A DNA stretch of 64,000 nt. It comes from Lewinella sp. JB7. GTDB lineage: Bacteria > Bacteroidota > Bacteroidia > Chitinophagales > Saprospiraceae. Each line of letters opens with the position of its first letter. Position 1 is the stretch's first letter. Shown here piece by piece: positions 27,020 to 36,283 of the stretch. The stretch is taken from contig NZ_JANCTD010000011.1 of the NCBI RefSeq assembly GCF_024297185.1, positions 1-64,000 on the forward strand. The letters are read 5' to 3'. A program made the position numbers and the translations under genes. Below the pieces are notes generated by a model. The model had not been told where the DNA came from. It ran no database searches and worked only from the letters and a program-made list of their open reading frames with translations.

Positions 27020-28093
27020 ATGCAGCGATTCCTTTTGTTTGTCCTGACCGTATTTCTCGCCGTCTCCTGTACCGAGCAGGAGGTCGTACAGGAAGAAAAC
27101 ATCCGCGGCGCCGACGCTTACCACGATAACCAAGGGCGCGACGACCTCCTGTCCGGTGGCGTAAAGATGATCCCCATCACCACGCCGGCCGGGGACTTCC
27201 GGGTCTGGACCAAACGGGTCGGCAACAACCCCCGCAAAAAGGTGCTGCTGCTGCACGGCGGTCCCGGTGCTACCCATGCCTACTTCGAGGCCGCCGACAG
27301 CTACTTCCCCGGCGCGGGTATCGAATACTATTACTACGACCAGCTGGAAAGCGGCAACAGCGACCATCCCAACGATCCAAACCTGTGGACCACCGATCGC
27401 TTCGTCAGCGAAGTCGAGCAGGTGCGTACGGCGCTCGGACTGGACCAGGACAATTTTTACCTCCTCGGCCACTCCTGGGGCGGCATCCTGGCTATGGAGT
27501 ACGCCCTCGCCCACCAGGAAAACCTGAAGGGCTTAATCATTTCCAATATGATGGCCTCCGTACCCGAGTACAATAAGTACGCCCAGGAAGTCCTGGGCCC
27601 CCGCATGGACCCGGAAGTACTCCGGGAGATCAAGGCCCTGGAAGCCGCGGAAGACTACCAGAATCCCCGCTACGAGGAGCTCGTCACCAACAATTACTAC
27701 ACCGAGCACGTCCTGCGCATGCCCCCCGAAGAATGGCCGGAACCGGTGCTGCGCGGCCTGGGCGGCATCAACTACGACATCTACCTCGCCATGCAGGGCC
27801 CCAGCGAGTTCGGCATCATGCAGGGGGCCATACTGGAAGACTGGGACCGCAGCGGCGACCTGCAGGAAATCACCGTCCCTACCCTCGTGATCGGCGGCGA
27901 GCACGATACCATGGACCCGGAGTACATGAAATGGATGGCCGGCGAATTCCCTAATGGGCAATATCTCTACTGTCCGCAGGGTAGCCACATGGCCATGTAC
28001 GACGATCAAAAGACGTACTTCGGGGGGCTTATCCGCTTCATCAACGATGTCGACCGAAACAATGCAGCGGGCGGCGGCGCGCGGGTGCAATAA
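27020..28093 (+). CDS. Lipoprotein of the proline iminopeptidase (S33) family
   Basis: A 357-residue alpha/beta hydrolase. The N-terminus is a lipoprotein signal (FLAVSC, lipidated C17). The oxyanion motif HGGPG is at 79-83, the DQ-GNS motif (YYYDQLESGNS) at about 104-114, and the nucleophile elbow GHSWGG places Ser at 152. The acid is probably in GGEHDTMDPEY and the histidine in PQGSHMAMY. This matches proline iminopeptidases, which remove N-terminal proline; related esterases cannot be excluded. The lipid anchor suggests peptide degradation in the periplasm or on the outer membrane. It ends at a shared bidirectional terminator. Confidence 0.87.
   Translation: MQRFLLFVLTVFLAVSCTEQEVVQEENIRGADAYHDNQGRDDLLSGGVKMIPITTPAGDFRVWTKRVGNNPRKKVLLLHGGPGATHAYFEAADSYFPGAGIEYYYYDQLESGNSDHPNDPNLWTTDRFVSEVEQVRTALGLDQDNFYLLGHSWGGILAMEYALAHQENLKGLIISNMMASVPEYNKYAQEVLGPRMDPEVLREIKALEAAEDYQNPRYEELVTNNYYTEHVLRMPPEEWPEPVLRGLGGINYDIYLAMQGPSEFGIMQGAILEDWDRSGDLQEITVPTLVIGGEHDTMDPEYMKWMAGEFPNGQYLYCPQGSHMAMYDDQKTYFGGLIRFINDVDRNNAAGGGARVQ
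28070..28090 (+). repeat. GC-rich interspersed motif, copy 4
   Basis: GGCGGCGGCGCGCGGGTGC and AA form the last codons of the S33 peptidase gene, encoding GGGARVQ. Confidence 0.6.
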
Positions 28094-28095
28094 AA

Positions 28096-28127
28096 ATTCC
28101 CCGACCAAGCGTACTCGGTCGGGGAAT
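28096..28127. terminator. Bidirectional terminator hairpin
   Basis: ATTCCCCGACC and GGTCGGGGAAT form a perfect 11-bp stem around a 10-base loop. On the minus strand the stem is followed by TTTTTA, so it should terminate the giant T9SS gene. It also lies just after the S33 gene stop at 28093 on the plus strand. Confidence 0.8.
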
Positions 28128-28153
28128 GAATGCCGTGAATTCGGCGAGTAGTT

Positions 28154-31100
28154 TTACTGCACTACCATCCGGCGGGATCGCTCGAAGCCGGTCGTCTGCA
28201 TGCGGTAGATGTACATACCGGGCGGGTAGGTAGAGATGTCGACCGTCACCTCATGATCACCGGCCCCGTAGGTCTGGTCCGCTACGATTTTGACCAGTCG
28301 GCCGTTCAGATCGTATATCTGCAGCATTACCGATTGGGTGGCCGGTATGGTAAAGGGAATCACCGTGGTACCCGTGGCCGGATTGGGGCGGTTGGCCCCC
28401 AGCGCGAAACCGGCACGAGTGAAGTCCGAAACCGAGGTGGTGTTGCCGAAGAAGGGATAGGGGTCCGCCACCGAACCGACGATGTAGTCCACACCGAAGG
28501 TTTGCTCGTCTCCGTTGGTCCGGTACTCCTCGCCGGTCACGGTATTCACGATCCGGAACTCGAGGGGCAGGCCATAATCCGCGGAATTGCCGGATACCAG
28601 CAGGAAGGCACGGTAGTTATCCTCCGACGGACAGAACTCCATACTACCGATACCCCGACATTCTCCGTCGAGTAAGGCGATTACTTCCAGGTCGGTGTAG
28701 TTGGACTCTCCGAGCAGTTCCGCGTCAAATTCCCCGGTGATGTTCATGTTATGCTCGTAGCGACCGCGTTCCACCCGGTACTGGTTACTTTTCTGGGCGG
28801 GGTGAACAATGCTTCCCGTATTGGAGGATTTCAATTTGTAGCCTGCCCCCGGCGTAAACTGTCGCAGGCTCCCCGTCCAGCCACCATTGGCCGCTTCAAA
28901 CAGGGCGAAGGCGGACTTTCCCTTGATAATGTCACCTTCGGTAACGCTCAGATTTGACAGGACGTCATTAACCGGTTCGGGATGCAACCTCGGATAGCCG
29001 ATCCAGTTCCAGTCGTCGTCCACCGATACCGTAACGGAATCGGGACTGGGCAGGCCGACTACCTTGAGGGTATCGGGCGCATCGGAGAGATGTACCAGGT
29101 AGCCCTGTCCGAGCTCAATGGTATCCAGCTTGCCTTTCCAGTCTGCGAGATAACTGTATTCGGCGGAATTTTCCTGCGATTTTACGACGATATTATTCCC
29201 GGAGGAACTACTCATGATACTCTGAAAAACCTGTTCTCGTGACATGTCATCGGTAGCCACGTTGAGTGAGATCCAGTTCCATCCCTTATTAAGGGGGATG
29301 CTTTGAAAAATTCCTTCGGGGTGCAGTATGAATGGCAGTGCGGTGGATCCTACGTGATCGTTCGCCTCGAACGTGAGTTCCTCTTCGGCGCCGTACTCCA
29401 CTCCGTTTAGTGCATGCCAGAAGCGGAAAGTAATTGTCTCTCCCTTTTTACCCCCCAAGTCGTTACTGTGGACTTTTAAATAAGCCGCGTAGGTATCGGA
29501 GGCGGCAACGTACTCGAGATTCGCGACTCCGCGGATTTGTCCGCCGACAAAGGCACCGATCAGGTCACGTGGATCGTCGGAGAGCAGGTCGTTCGTTCCG
29601 TCCAGACTGAACTGGGCCACGATGGTCATATCGTACTCGTATGCGTTGGGATCAAAAGCCCAATTTACTTCCCTGGCAAGAAGCTGGAAGGTTACCGGAA
29701 CCGACACGGCCCGATCTTCCACCCGGGCGGTAATCGTATCATGATAGATACCAGGGGAAAGTTCTTCGCTTACGGCAAAGTCAAGGTGGTAATCATTGTT
29801 GGGCAGTATGGTACCCCGCGTTTGCAGCGGTGTTAGCCAGGCCGGATACCGAATCGCTCCGTCATCGGTGGTGTCCAGCGAAAAGGCCTTGCTGATCAGA
29901 GTATTGTTTTTCAGCACGCCGGTAATTATGTGCGCGGAGCCCTCCAGCCCGGAGGCATGAATCGGATCCGGATCCCAGAAGACGGGATTGACATTGACCA
30001 GGAACGACCAGTTGGTAGCGTACTTCTGCACATTGCCGTTGAGGTCGCGCAGATTGGCCACCGTAGCTTGGATCTCAACACCCTGCAACTGCGGCATCTC
30101 GGTCAGGTGAGGCGTGGTGTTTATGATCAGCTTATTGCCGAAGCAGGCGGCGGTCGCCGGTATCTCCTCCCCGGTATCGGCCCGCTGCAGGCGTATAACG
30201 GGGTCGTAGTCGTTGACCAAGTTGCAGTCGATGTCCTTGTCGAAGGATACCGATATTTCCTCCCCGAACCGCAGGAAGCCGTCGCTCGGCGTAGGGATGC
30301 CGTAGGGGGCCAGCGAATTACGGTCGATCGTGCCCCGCTTTTCCGAGGAGAAGGTCACCCCGCTCCGTCCGCAACTGGCCGTTGCACGTATCCAGTACGT
30401 ACCGTCTTCGTAGTTCGACAGGTCCAGGCTCAGGTCGTAATTCGCGCCGGTCAGGTCGTTCGTATCCAGCTGGTATACATTGATATACCCTTGCCCCTCC
30501 TTTTTGATCTCGACGGTTATGTGTTCAAATGTCTCATTATTCAGGTCGTAGCCGGAAAGCGTAGTGCGCAGCGTATCCCCGGAATTTTGATTGATCAGCC
30601 AACCATCGTCAGGCTTCCGCAGGGCAATATTGGTGCACTCCGTTTCGAACTGGAGGAGTTTAATGTAGGCGGTGTCGGCATTAATCAGTTCCCCTCCTTC
30701 CCCCGCGAGGTCGTATTCGCAGGGTGGGTAGATCATAATGCCAATATCCGCGTACTGGCTGGCTAGGGGTCCACGGGTCACCGACAGGTTCAGGCTGGCC
30801 GTTTCACCGTAGGGCAAGTCAAAATGTGCCGCGCCGTTATTAATCAGGTGACCGCCCAGGCGCACTTGAGCTCCATCCGGGTTGGTCGTCGAGATCACCC
30901 GTACGGCGTACTCCCGTGTTTCCCGACTTTCACTCAAATTCGCGATCTGGCAGACCAGATTCGCCGCGCCGTCAGCGGGGATGTTGGTGATTTCCGACCC
31001 GCCGATCCTGATGGTGGGTCGGTCGCGCGCCTGGGAACCGGGCTCCTGGGGACAACTCGTGGTCCCGAGTTTGAGGTCGAAAGCCGGGACGTTGTAGGAC

Positions 31101-34100
31101 TCGTCGGTCAGGATGTCGACCGAAAAGAAATCGCCGATGTCCCCGTCGTCCAGGACGTAACCAACCTTCCGCGTTCGGGTGGTATCGTCACCGGCATTGG
31201 TGGTAGTCGACCAGCGAAATTTACCCATGACGCCGAACTCGCTCTCGACCCAGAGGCCGCCCTCATTTTCAATCTTGGCCCCGACGGCAAACTCCGTATC
31301 CACGAAAGTATTATACTCATAAGATACCGTGGTGACGGTGTCGTTCTCGTATTCCCGCAGAATGGGCGCCCCCGCGCTGAAGGAGATATTTTCCTCGAAT
31401 TTGGCGTCCTTACCACGTGCCGTGTCGTTCTTCGCCAGAATCTCTTCCCAGGCGAGGCTATCGCGGATCAGGTTGTTTACTTCGGTCAGGTCCGCTTTGG
31501 AGAGGTCCTCAACGGGCCTGTCGTCCAGGATATTGGCCCGCAACAGCCCGAGGGTGGGCAGCAGGGTATTCTTGATGTGGGTTTCCGTGTAGACGAAAGT
31601 GGTGGCGAAGTCCTGGGAGGAAAGGGAAGGGACTACGTCCACTTCCGCCAAACACGTCTGTTCGTCAAAGGTCAGATAGTCCGCCAGAGCGAACTCCTGG
31701 TTGTAAGCCGCACCTATGTATACGTCCCCCCCCTCTCCGGTGAGGTTGTCGAGGTCGGAAGTGGAAAAATTTTCCGTGAAGGTCATCGTGGTGTAGGTTC
31801 CGTTGCGATTGAAATTATCGCGGCCGGCCACGGCGGAGAATTTAACGGTTGCGCCAGCGCCAAATTCGGTAAGGAGAGTATTTGTCTTGACCCCCAGCAG
31901 AACGTTGGCGTACACGCCGGCCTCCCCGCCTACCAGAGATTCGTTGGTGGTAAAGTTGGTGTACGACGTTCCCTTCTCCACGTAGCTGTAGCTGTTGTCA
32001 CCCGGAGGGTCGTGTAGGATGAGCATCGGAATGTCCGGCGTCCGGGTGATAAAGCTGGGGGTGTTGCTCTTGGCACCCGTGACCAGTATCCAGGATTCCA
32101 CCGGCACCGGGTCCACGAGATCCACTTCCGGAATGATGTAGAGGAGCTTCTCGTGATTGTGTGTCGAACTGCTGGCAATGATGGGCTCCCCCGCATCGAT
32201 CTGGTAGCTGGCGATACCGCCCCGAATGGGTACGCGGACGAATTTGCTGCCCCGGTCCGAGACAAAGTCGTAAATCTTCAGGAAGCCAGTATCGATATGG
32301 CAATCGGATCCCAAAATTTCCTTCACCTCAATGTCGATCCGGTAAGAGGTGCCCTGTTCCATCACGACAATTGGGTCTCCTTCCGAATTCACGCATTCCG
32401 TTTGAATGGCCCCGGTATCATCATAGTCAATTGAGATTTTAAGTGGCGCGCGGTAGATAAAGGATACAGTGGGGTGGACGGCGGCGCGCACGGTATCCCT
32501 CGTACCGGCCAGTATGGTGTCGGCGGCCTGTATGATGACGATGGAATCGTTGGACAGCGAATCGCGAATTTCCTCGATATAGGTGGTGGTCTCCGTCACG
32601 GTAACGATTTCGCTGGTGTCGCGCACGGTAAGGTCGACCTTTATGGGCACACCTCCGATTTGATCCTCAATATTGGTAAGGTTACTGGAACTTCCTGAGA
32701 TATCGATCACTTCGACCATGTAATCACGAGCCGGCAGATCGGTCAGTTCCAGAATACCGTTGACGTCGGTATCGTATTCTTTAACGTAACAATTTTGGGG
32801 GGAATAAATACGAACCGTGGCGTAATCCCCGAGGGGTTCCTGACAGCTGCCCTGGACGACAACACGTAGGGTGTCCGTTTCCTTATCCTCGAAGTCGATA
32901 TCCGTATGATCCCGGTCAACGACCACGGACGTCGAGATTGCGCCTGTACCATTCTCCAGGCGGTGGTGGAGGTAGACCGGCGTAAACGTGTACGTATCCT
33001 CATCCTGAATGGCGAAGGACCAGTTGCCGTTGCGATCGGTGAGGACGCCGTAGTCCGTATCGTCGATCAGTATCCGCACGCCCGCAACCCCGCAGGTCAC
33101 GCCATTTGGCGACTCGGGATAAGTCACCCGGCCCGCCGCCGTGAACACGGTCAGGTCGGTGAAATCTACCCCTTGCGCACTCTTAGCGTTCAGGGTTAGC
33201 GACCGTCTTGCCTTCACAGGCGAAAATTCGTGCACGATACTGCCTGACTTACTCGGTTTGACCGTGAATTCCGCGCCCTCGAAATAGTACACGTCGAGAA
33301 ACTCGTAGTAGCCTTCGATATCGGTAGTAGTACAGTACGTGGCCGTGCAGTCGCTTGGGAGTACGGTGCCCCCCGCCGGTATGGTATCCTCCAGAGTCAG
33401 GGTCACCGTAACCCCTGACACCCCGGCTCCCAGGCTGGATCGTACGTGTCCCTTAATCGAGCCGTCGGGCCGGCTGTATCCGGTGTCGGTGGCCGTCAGA
33501 AAATCGCCGCCGATCGGGGTCACGTAGTATGTATAATTGTAGCCGGGTATGCCGGTATTGTCATTGTACCCACGGGCATTCCCGCTGATTATAGCTAGCT
33601 CTTCCCGCCCGGTAGCATTGGGGGTGCTCCGTTCGATACGGATCTCCTCGGCATAGTCGGACAGATCATTCCACGCCAGACTGGTCGCATTGTACTTGGT
33701 GCCGTCGGTAGCGACCAGCTCTACGGAAAAGGTGGAACCCTCGTCGGATACGCCCGGGGATTCGTCGTCGTCGTAGAAGGACGAGAAGGTGGTCACCCGG
33801 TAAGTATGTGTGTTCCCCGGCTGCCGTGTTGTATCGCGGTACTCGCGGACGGTGCCATCCGCTGTGGTATGGATGAGGACGCTATCCCGGTAGATCCGGT
33901 ACTCATGTAGATCGTCAGGAATATCGGTACCCTTTTCCCAAGTTATCGTAATGTCCGTATCGTCTGTCCCGTCCGAAGCACTGACGTTCTCGGGGTCGAA
34001 GATTTCAGCAGTGTAACCAGTGATCGGCCCGCCGTCGAACTCAACGGCGATTTCACAAACCGCTCCCGCCGGATTTCCCGGGAACTTTCCCCGGTAGAAT

Positions 34101-34528
34101 ACGGTGATGTAAGCTTTCTGTCGTTTACCCGGACCAACCAACCTCTTATGTGAGCCCGTTTTGTCCGCATCCGGAGAGATATACTCCCAAAGCAAATTAT
34201 TACTGCCGTTGCGGAAGTCATCCCGGTGTGCCTTAAGCTGAATCCTATCTATATTATTACAATAATTCGTTTCCAGATTGTAGTAAGAATAGAGTATATA
34301 ATAATCGCTCTCGTACTGGGCGGCTTCAATCCTCGGAGCCAGTAGCAGGTCGGTGTGGACATCCGGGGCGCTGGCGTCTCTCGCAGTGGTGGCGTAGGTG
34401 TACGCCGGCAGGTAAGGCCCGGCGGGAGTGGTACAGTATGAATGGTCGGCCGACGGGTAGCCCAGAACCGTTGCGGTAAACGCACAGTAGAGCAGGCCGG
34501 CCAGCAGGCCGGTTCGGGAAGAAAGCAT
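28154..34528 (-). CDS. Giant secreted multidomain T9SS protein
   Basis: About 2,124 residues from the ATG at 34528. The frame opens further to 34576, but the downstream start is followed at once by a signal peptide (GLLAGLLYCAFTATVLG). After a cysteine-bearing N-terminal domain come fibronectin III-like segments (about 180-350). Three carboxypeptidase-regulatory-like beta domains follow (SIKGHVRSSLGAGVSGVTVT, FTAAGRVTYPESPNG, DTLRVVVQGSCQEPLGDYAT). Then there are long beta-rich unknown regions, two GWNWISLN/WNWIGYP segments near 1760-1880 and a C-terminal T9SS sorting domain (NPATGTTVIPFTIP, LNGRLVKIV, GMYIYRMQT). No enzyme motif is seen. It is probably a surface adhesin or matrix protein, exported across the outer membrane. 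Confidence 0.8.
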   Translation of the reverse strand: MLSSRTGLLAGLLYCAFTATVLGYPSADHSYCTTPAGPYLPAYTYATTARDASAPDVHTDLLLAPRIEAAQYESDYYILYSYYNLETNYCNNIDRIQLKAHRDDFRNGSNNLLWEYISPDADKTGSHKRLVGPGKRQKAYITVFYRGKFPGNPAGAVCEIAVEFDGGPITGYTAEIFDPENVSASDGTDDTDITITWEKGTDIPDDLHEYRIYRDSVLIHTTADGTVREYRDTTRQPGNTHTYRVTTFSSFYDDDESPGVSDEGSTFSVELVATDGTKYNATSLAWNDLSDYAEEIRIERSTPNATGREELAIISGNARGYNDNTGIPGYNYTYYVTPIGGDFLTATDTGYSRPDGSIKGHVRSSLGAGVSGVTVTLTLEDTIPAGGTVLPSDCTATYCTTTDIEGYYEFLDVYYFEGAEFTVKPSKSGSIVHEFSPVKARRSLTLNAKSAQGVDFTDLTVFTAAGRVTYPESPNGVTCGVAGVRILIDDTDYGVLTDRNGNWSFAIQDEDTYTFTPVYLHHRLENGTGAISTSVVVDRDHTDIDFEDKETDTLRVVVQGSCQEPLGDYATVRIYSPQNCYVKEYDTDVNGILELTDLPARDYMVEVIDISGSSSNLTNIEDQIGGVPIKVDLTVRDTSEIVTVTETTTYIEEIRDSLSNDSIVIIQAADTILAGTRDTVRAAVHPTVSFIYRAPLKISIDYDDTGAIQTECVNSEGDPIVVMEQGTSYRIDIEVKEILGSDCHIDTGFLKIYDFVSDRGSKFVRVPIRGGIASYQIDAGEPIIASSSTHNHEKLLYIIPEVDLVDPVPVESWILVTGAKSNTPSFITRTPDIPMLILHDPPGDNSYSYVEKGTSYTNFTTNESLVGGEAGVYANVLLGVKTNTLLTEFGAGATVKFSAVAGRDNFNRNGTYTTMTFTENFSTSDLDNLTGEGGDVYIGAAYNQEFALADYLTFDEQTCLAEVDVVPSLSSQDFATTFVYTETHIKNTLLPTLGLLRANILDDRPVEDLSKADLTEVNNLIRDSLAWEEILAKNDTARGKDAKFEENISFSAGAPILREYENDTVTTVSYEYNTFVDTEFAVGAKIENEGGLWVESEFGVMGKFRWSTTTNAGDDTTRTRKVGYVLDDGDIGDFFSVDILTDESYNVPAFDLKLGTTSCPQEPGSQARDRPTIRIGGSEITNIPADGAANLVCQIANLSESRETREYAVRVISTTNPDGAQVRLGGHLINNGAAHFDLPYGETASLNLSVTRGPLASQYADIGIMIYPPCEYDLAGEGGELINADTAYIKLLQFETECTNIALRKPDDGWLINQNSGDTLRTTLSGYDLNNETFEHITVEIKKEGQGYINVYQLDTNDLTGANYDLSLDLSNYEDGTYWIRATASCGRSGVTFSSEKRGTIDRNSLAPYGIPTPSDGFLRFGEEISVSFDKDIDCNLVNDYDPVIRLQRADTGEEIPATAACFGNKLIINTTPHLTEMPQLQGVEIQATVANLRDLNGNVQKYATNWSFLVNVNPVFWDPDPIHASGLEGSAHIITGVLKNNTLISKAFSLDTTDDGAIRYPAWLTPLQTRGTILPNNDYHLDFAVSEELSPGIYHDTITARVEDRAVSVPVTFQLLAREVNWAFDPNAYEYDMTIVAQFSLDGTNDLLSDDPRDLIGAFVGGQIRGVANLEYVAASDTYAAYLKVHSNDLGGKKGETITFRFWHALNGVEYGAEEELTFEANDHVGSTALPFILHPEGIFQSIPLNKGWNWISLNVATDDMSREQVFQSIMSSSSGNNIVVKSQENSAEYSYLADWKGKLDTIELGQGYLVHLSDAPDTLKVVGLPSPDSVTVSVDDDWNWIGYPRLHPEPVNDVLSNLSVTEGDIIKGKSAFALFEAANGGWTGSLRQFTPGAGYKLKSSNTGSIVHPAQKSNQYRVERGRYEHNMNITGEFDAELLGESNYTDLEVIALLDGECRGIGSMEFCPSEDNYRAFLLVSGNSADYGLPLEFRIVNTVTGEEYRTNGDEQTFGVDYIVGSVADPYPFFGNTTSVSDFTRAGFALGANRPNPATGTTVIPFTIPATQSVMLQIYDLNGRLVKIVADQTYGAGDHEVTVDISTYPPGMYIYRMQTTGFERSRRMVVQ

Positions 34529-34620
34529 CTTGTTATGTTTAGTTAGTGTGTGGAATAGGGGAAGGGCATTTCCCAACCAGCAGAAAATTAAATAGGGACA
34601 AACAGCGGATTCTCGGGGAA

Positions 34621-34635
34621 TGACGTATCACGTCA
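34621..34635. promoter_or_regulatory. Perfect inverted repeat, operator-like
   Basis: TGACGT-ATC-ACGTCA has two perfect 6-base arms. It lies where transcription of the giant T9SS gene is predicted to begin, directly after the promoter at 34641-34671, so a dimeric regulator could act there. The regulator is unknown. Confidence 0.5.
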
Positions 34636-34640
34636 GGGTT

Positions 34641-34671
34641 CCAAATTAGTCAAAATGACGACAAACACCAA
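34641..34671 (-). promoter_or_regulatory. Promoter of the giant T9SS gene
   Basis: On the minus strand TTG (34669-34671, within TTTGG), a 20-base spacer and TAATTTGG (34641-34648) match the -33/-7 layout well, with one base fewer before TTTG than the consensus. The predicted start overlaps the inverted repeat at 34621-34635, leaving a leader of about 100 bases before the ATG at 34528. Confidence 0.5.
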
Positions 34672-34812
34672 ATTTTACCATGCGTATCTATAAATATGTT
34701 TACACGCGCATTGCTTTCGTGCTATCCTCCCAGCTCGGGTGGATACGATGATCGCCTGTGGGGTGGCTAGCCATGCCTAGGAGTGTCCCCGTCGCCAGAT
34801 GTGCGGTCCGTG

Positions 34813-36207
34813 CTACCCCTCCCCCAGTCCTTCCACCCGCTCGATATAAGCTTTCACGTCAAACTTGCTCTCGAGTCCCCCCTTACTCAGCATGCGCACC
34901 TTGCCGAACACCTCGCGCTCCGTCCAGGCGCGGTCGTGCAGTCCGAAGAGCCAGAGGATGTTGGTGAAGCTGTTGGGGTCGCGACCGCCGAGGAAGTACT
35001 TATTATTCAGATACAGGGCCGTTTTGTGGGCGTAGTCGGGGGTGTTGGTCCACCGGATGATCTGCTTGCCCCAGTACATGCGCATGTAGTTGGGCAGGAA
35101 TCCCCGCACCCGCATTTCCCGCATGGAGGCGTTCCAGGCTTCGTCGGCGGTTTCGCCGTTTTCGAGCTGTTCCCGGGTGTAATGGTCGGGACGGTCGTCG
35201 GACTTATGTTTCTCCAGGGTTTCGCTCGCCCAGTCGGGCAGGGCCTTCAGGCTGTCGTAGTCATCGGGGGTGTAGTAGACAAAGTTGTGCGCGAGTTCCC
35301 GCCGCACGATCAGCTCCTCGACGTACGCATCGATGTCCTCCCGGGGGGCACTGGCTCCGCGGACCTTACGCAGGATCTCGCACGGACTAATGTGCCCGAA
35401 GTGCAGGTAGGGACTCATGTGACTGGTCGCGTCCGCCACCGGATCCCGCCGGCCGTCGGCGTAACCATCCAGTCCCGATCGCAGGAAGGCGGTCAGTCGC
35501 TTCCGGGCGGCACGGGTACCGCCGGTGAAGTCGGGGCTCGGCGGCACGCTACGGTCGATCTTCAGTTGCTCCAGCAGGCCGTCTACGGTGCCGAACTCCA
35601 GGTCGTTGCGGACGTGCAGCCGTTTGCTCTCGTGTTTCGGCTTGCTTTCGGAGACTTCACCGGCGAAGTCGTCTACCCGTTCCATAATCTGCCGACGGAT
35701 GGTGCGGGCCGCGTATTCCCGCTTATCGCTGGCCGTTTCCAGGGGGACGACCAGATCACCCTCGACCTGCACCAGCGGAATGTCCAGCTTTTCGGCGGCT
35801 CCGCTGCGCCAGGCGCGCTCGTGGCGCAGGTAGGCCCGGTCGGTCACTACCGCGCAGGCGGCATCCGCGGCGAAGGCCGTGATCTTGTCCACCCGGGGAC
35901 CGTGCAGGAGCACGAACCTCAGGTCGCGTTCGGCGAGGCGGTCCGCCACCTCCTTCAGCCCTTCCAGCAAAAACGTATAGTGCCGCAGATTGGCTTCCGG
36001 GAAGTCGTCGATCAGGGTGAATACTACGATGCAGGCCTTGTCCAGATCATTGGCCCAACGGACGGCGTACTCCAGCGCCGGATTCTCGTAGGCCCGCATG
36101 CTTTCCTGCATCCAGTAGATGACGTAGTCGCCGTCGTGCCGCAGCGGCCGGTCGTTGAGCTGCTGGATCCGTTCGGGGGCGATGTGGAAGTTTTTTACCT
36201 GCTCCAT
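34813..36207 (-). CDS. Class II CPD photolyase
   Basis: A 464-residue flavoprotein that repairs cyclobutane pyrimidine dimers using light. The N-terminal part is the alpha/beta photolyase domain (VIYWMQESMRAYENPALEYA). The C-terminal FAD domain has the class II signature FLPNYMRMYWGKQIIRWTN, then LNNKYFLGGRDPNSFTNILW and LHDRAWTEREVFGKVR. These motifs separate it from class I photolyases and cryptochromes. The length is normal. The gene stands between the giant T9SS gene and the glycosidase on the same strand with 75 bases to the latter. DNA repair by light suits a surface-water organism; that is inference. Confidence 0.93.
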   Translation of the reverse strand: MEQVKNFHIAPERIQQLNDRPLRHDGDYVIYWMQESMRAYENPALEYAVRWANDLDKACIVVFTLIDDFPEANLRHYTFLLEGLKEVADRLAERDLRFVLLHGPRVDKITAFAADAACAVVTDRAYLRHERAWRSGAAEKLDIPLVQVEGDLVVPLETASDKREYAARTIRRQIMERVDDFAGEVSESKPKHESKRLHVRNDLEFGTVDGLLEQLKIDRSVPPSPDFTGGTRAARKRLTAFLRSGLDGYADGRRDPVADATSHMSPYLHFGHISPCEILRKVRGASAPREDIDAYVEELIVRRELAHNFVYYTPDDYDSLKALPDWASETLEKHKSDDRPDHYTREQLENGETADEAWNASMREMRVRGFLPNYMRMYWGKQIIRWTNTPDYAHKTALYLNNKYFLGGRDPNSFTNILWLFGLHDRAWTEREVFGKVRMLSKGGLESKFDVKAYIERVEGLGEG

Positions 36208-36261
36208 ACCCCGCCTAACGCGATTTACCGGAGCTGGTTTTTTGCTCCTCTCCGAGCTACG

Positions 36262-36283
36262 TTGCTCCCGCGCGCCGCCGCCC
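36262..36283 (-). repeat. GC-rich interspersed motif, copy 5
   Basis: TGCTCCCGCGCGCCGCCGCC, sharing 21 bases with the copy at 55712-55732. It touches the glycosidase stop codon. Confidence 0.6.
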
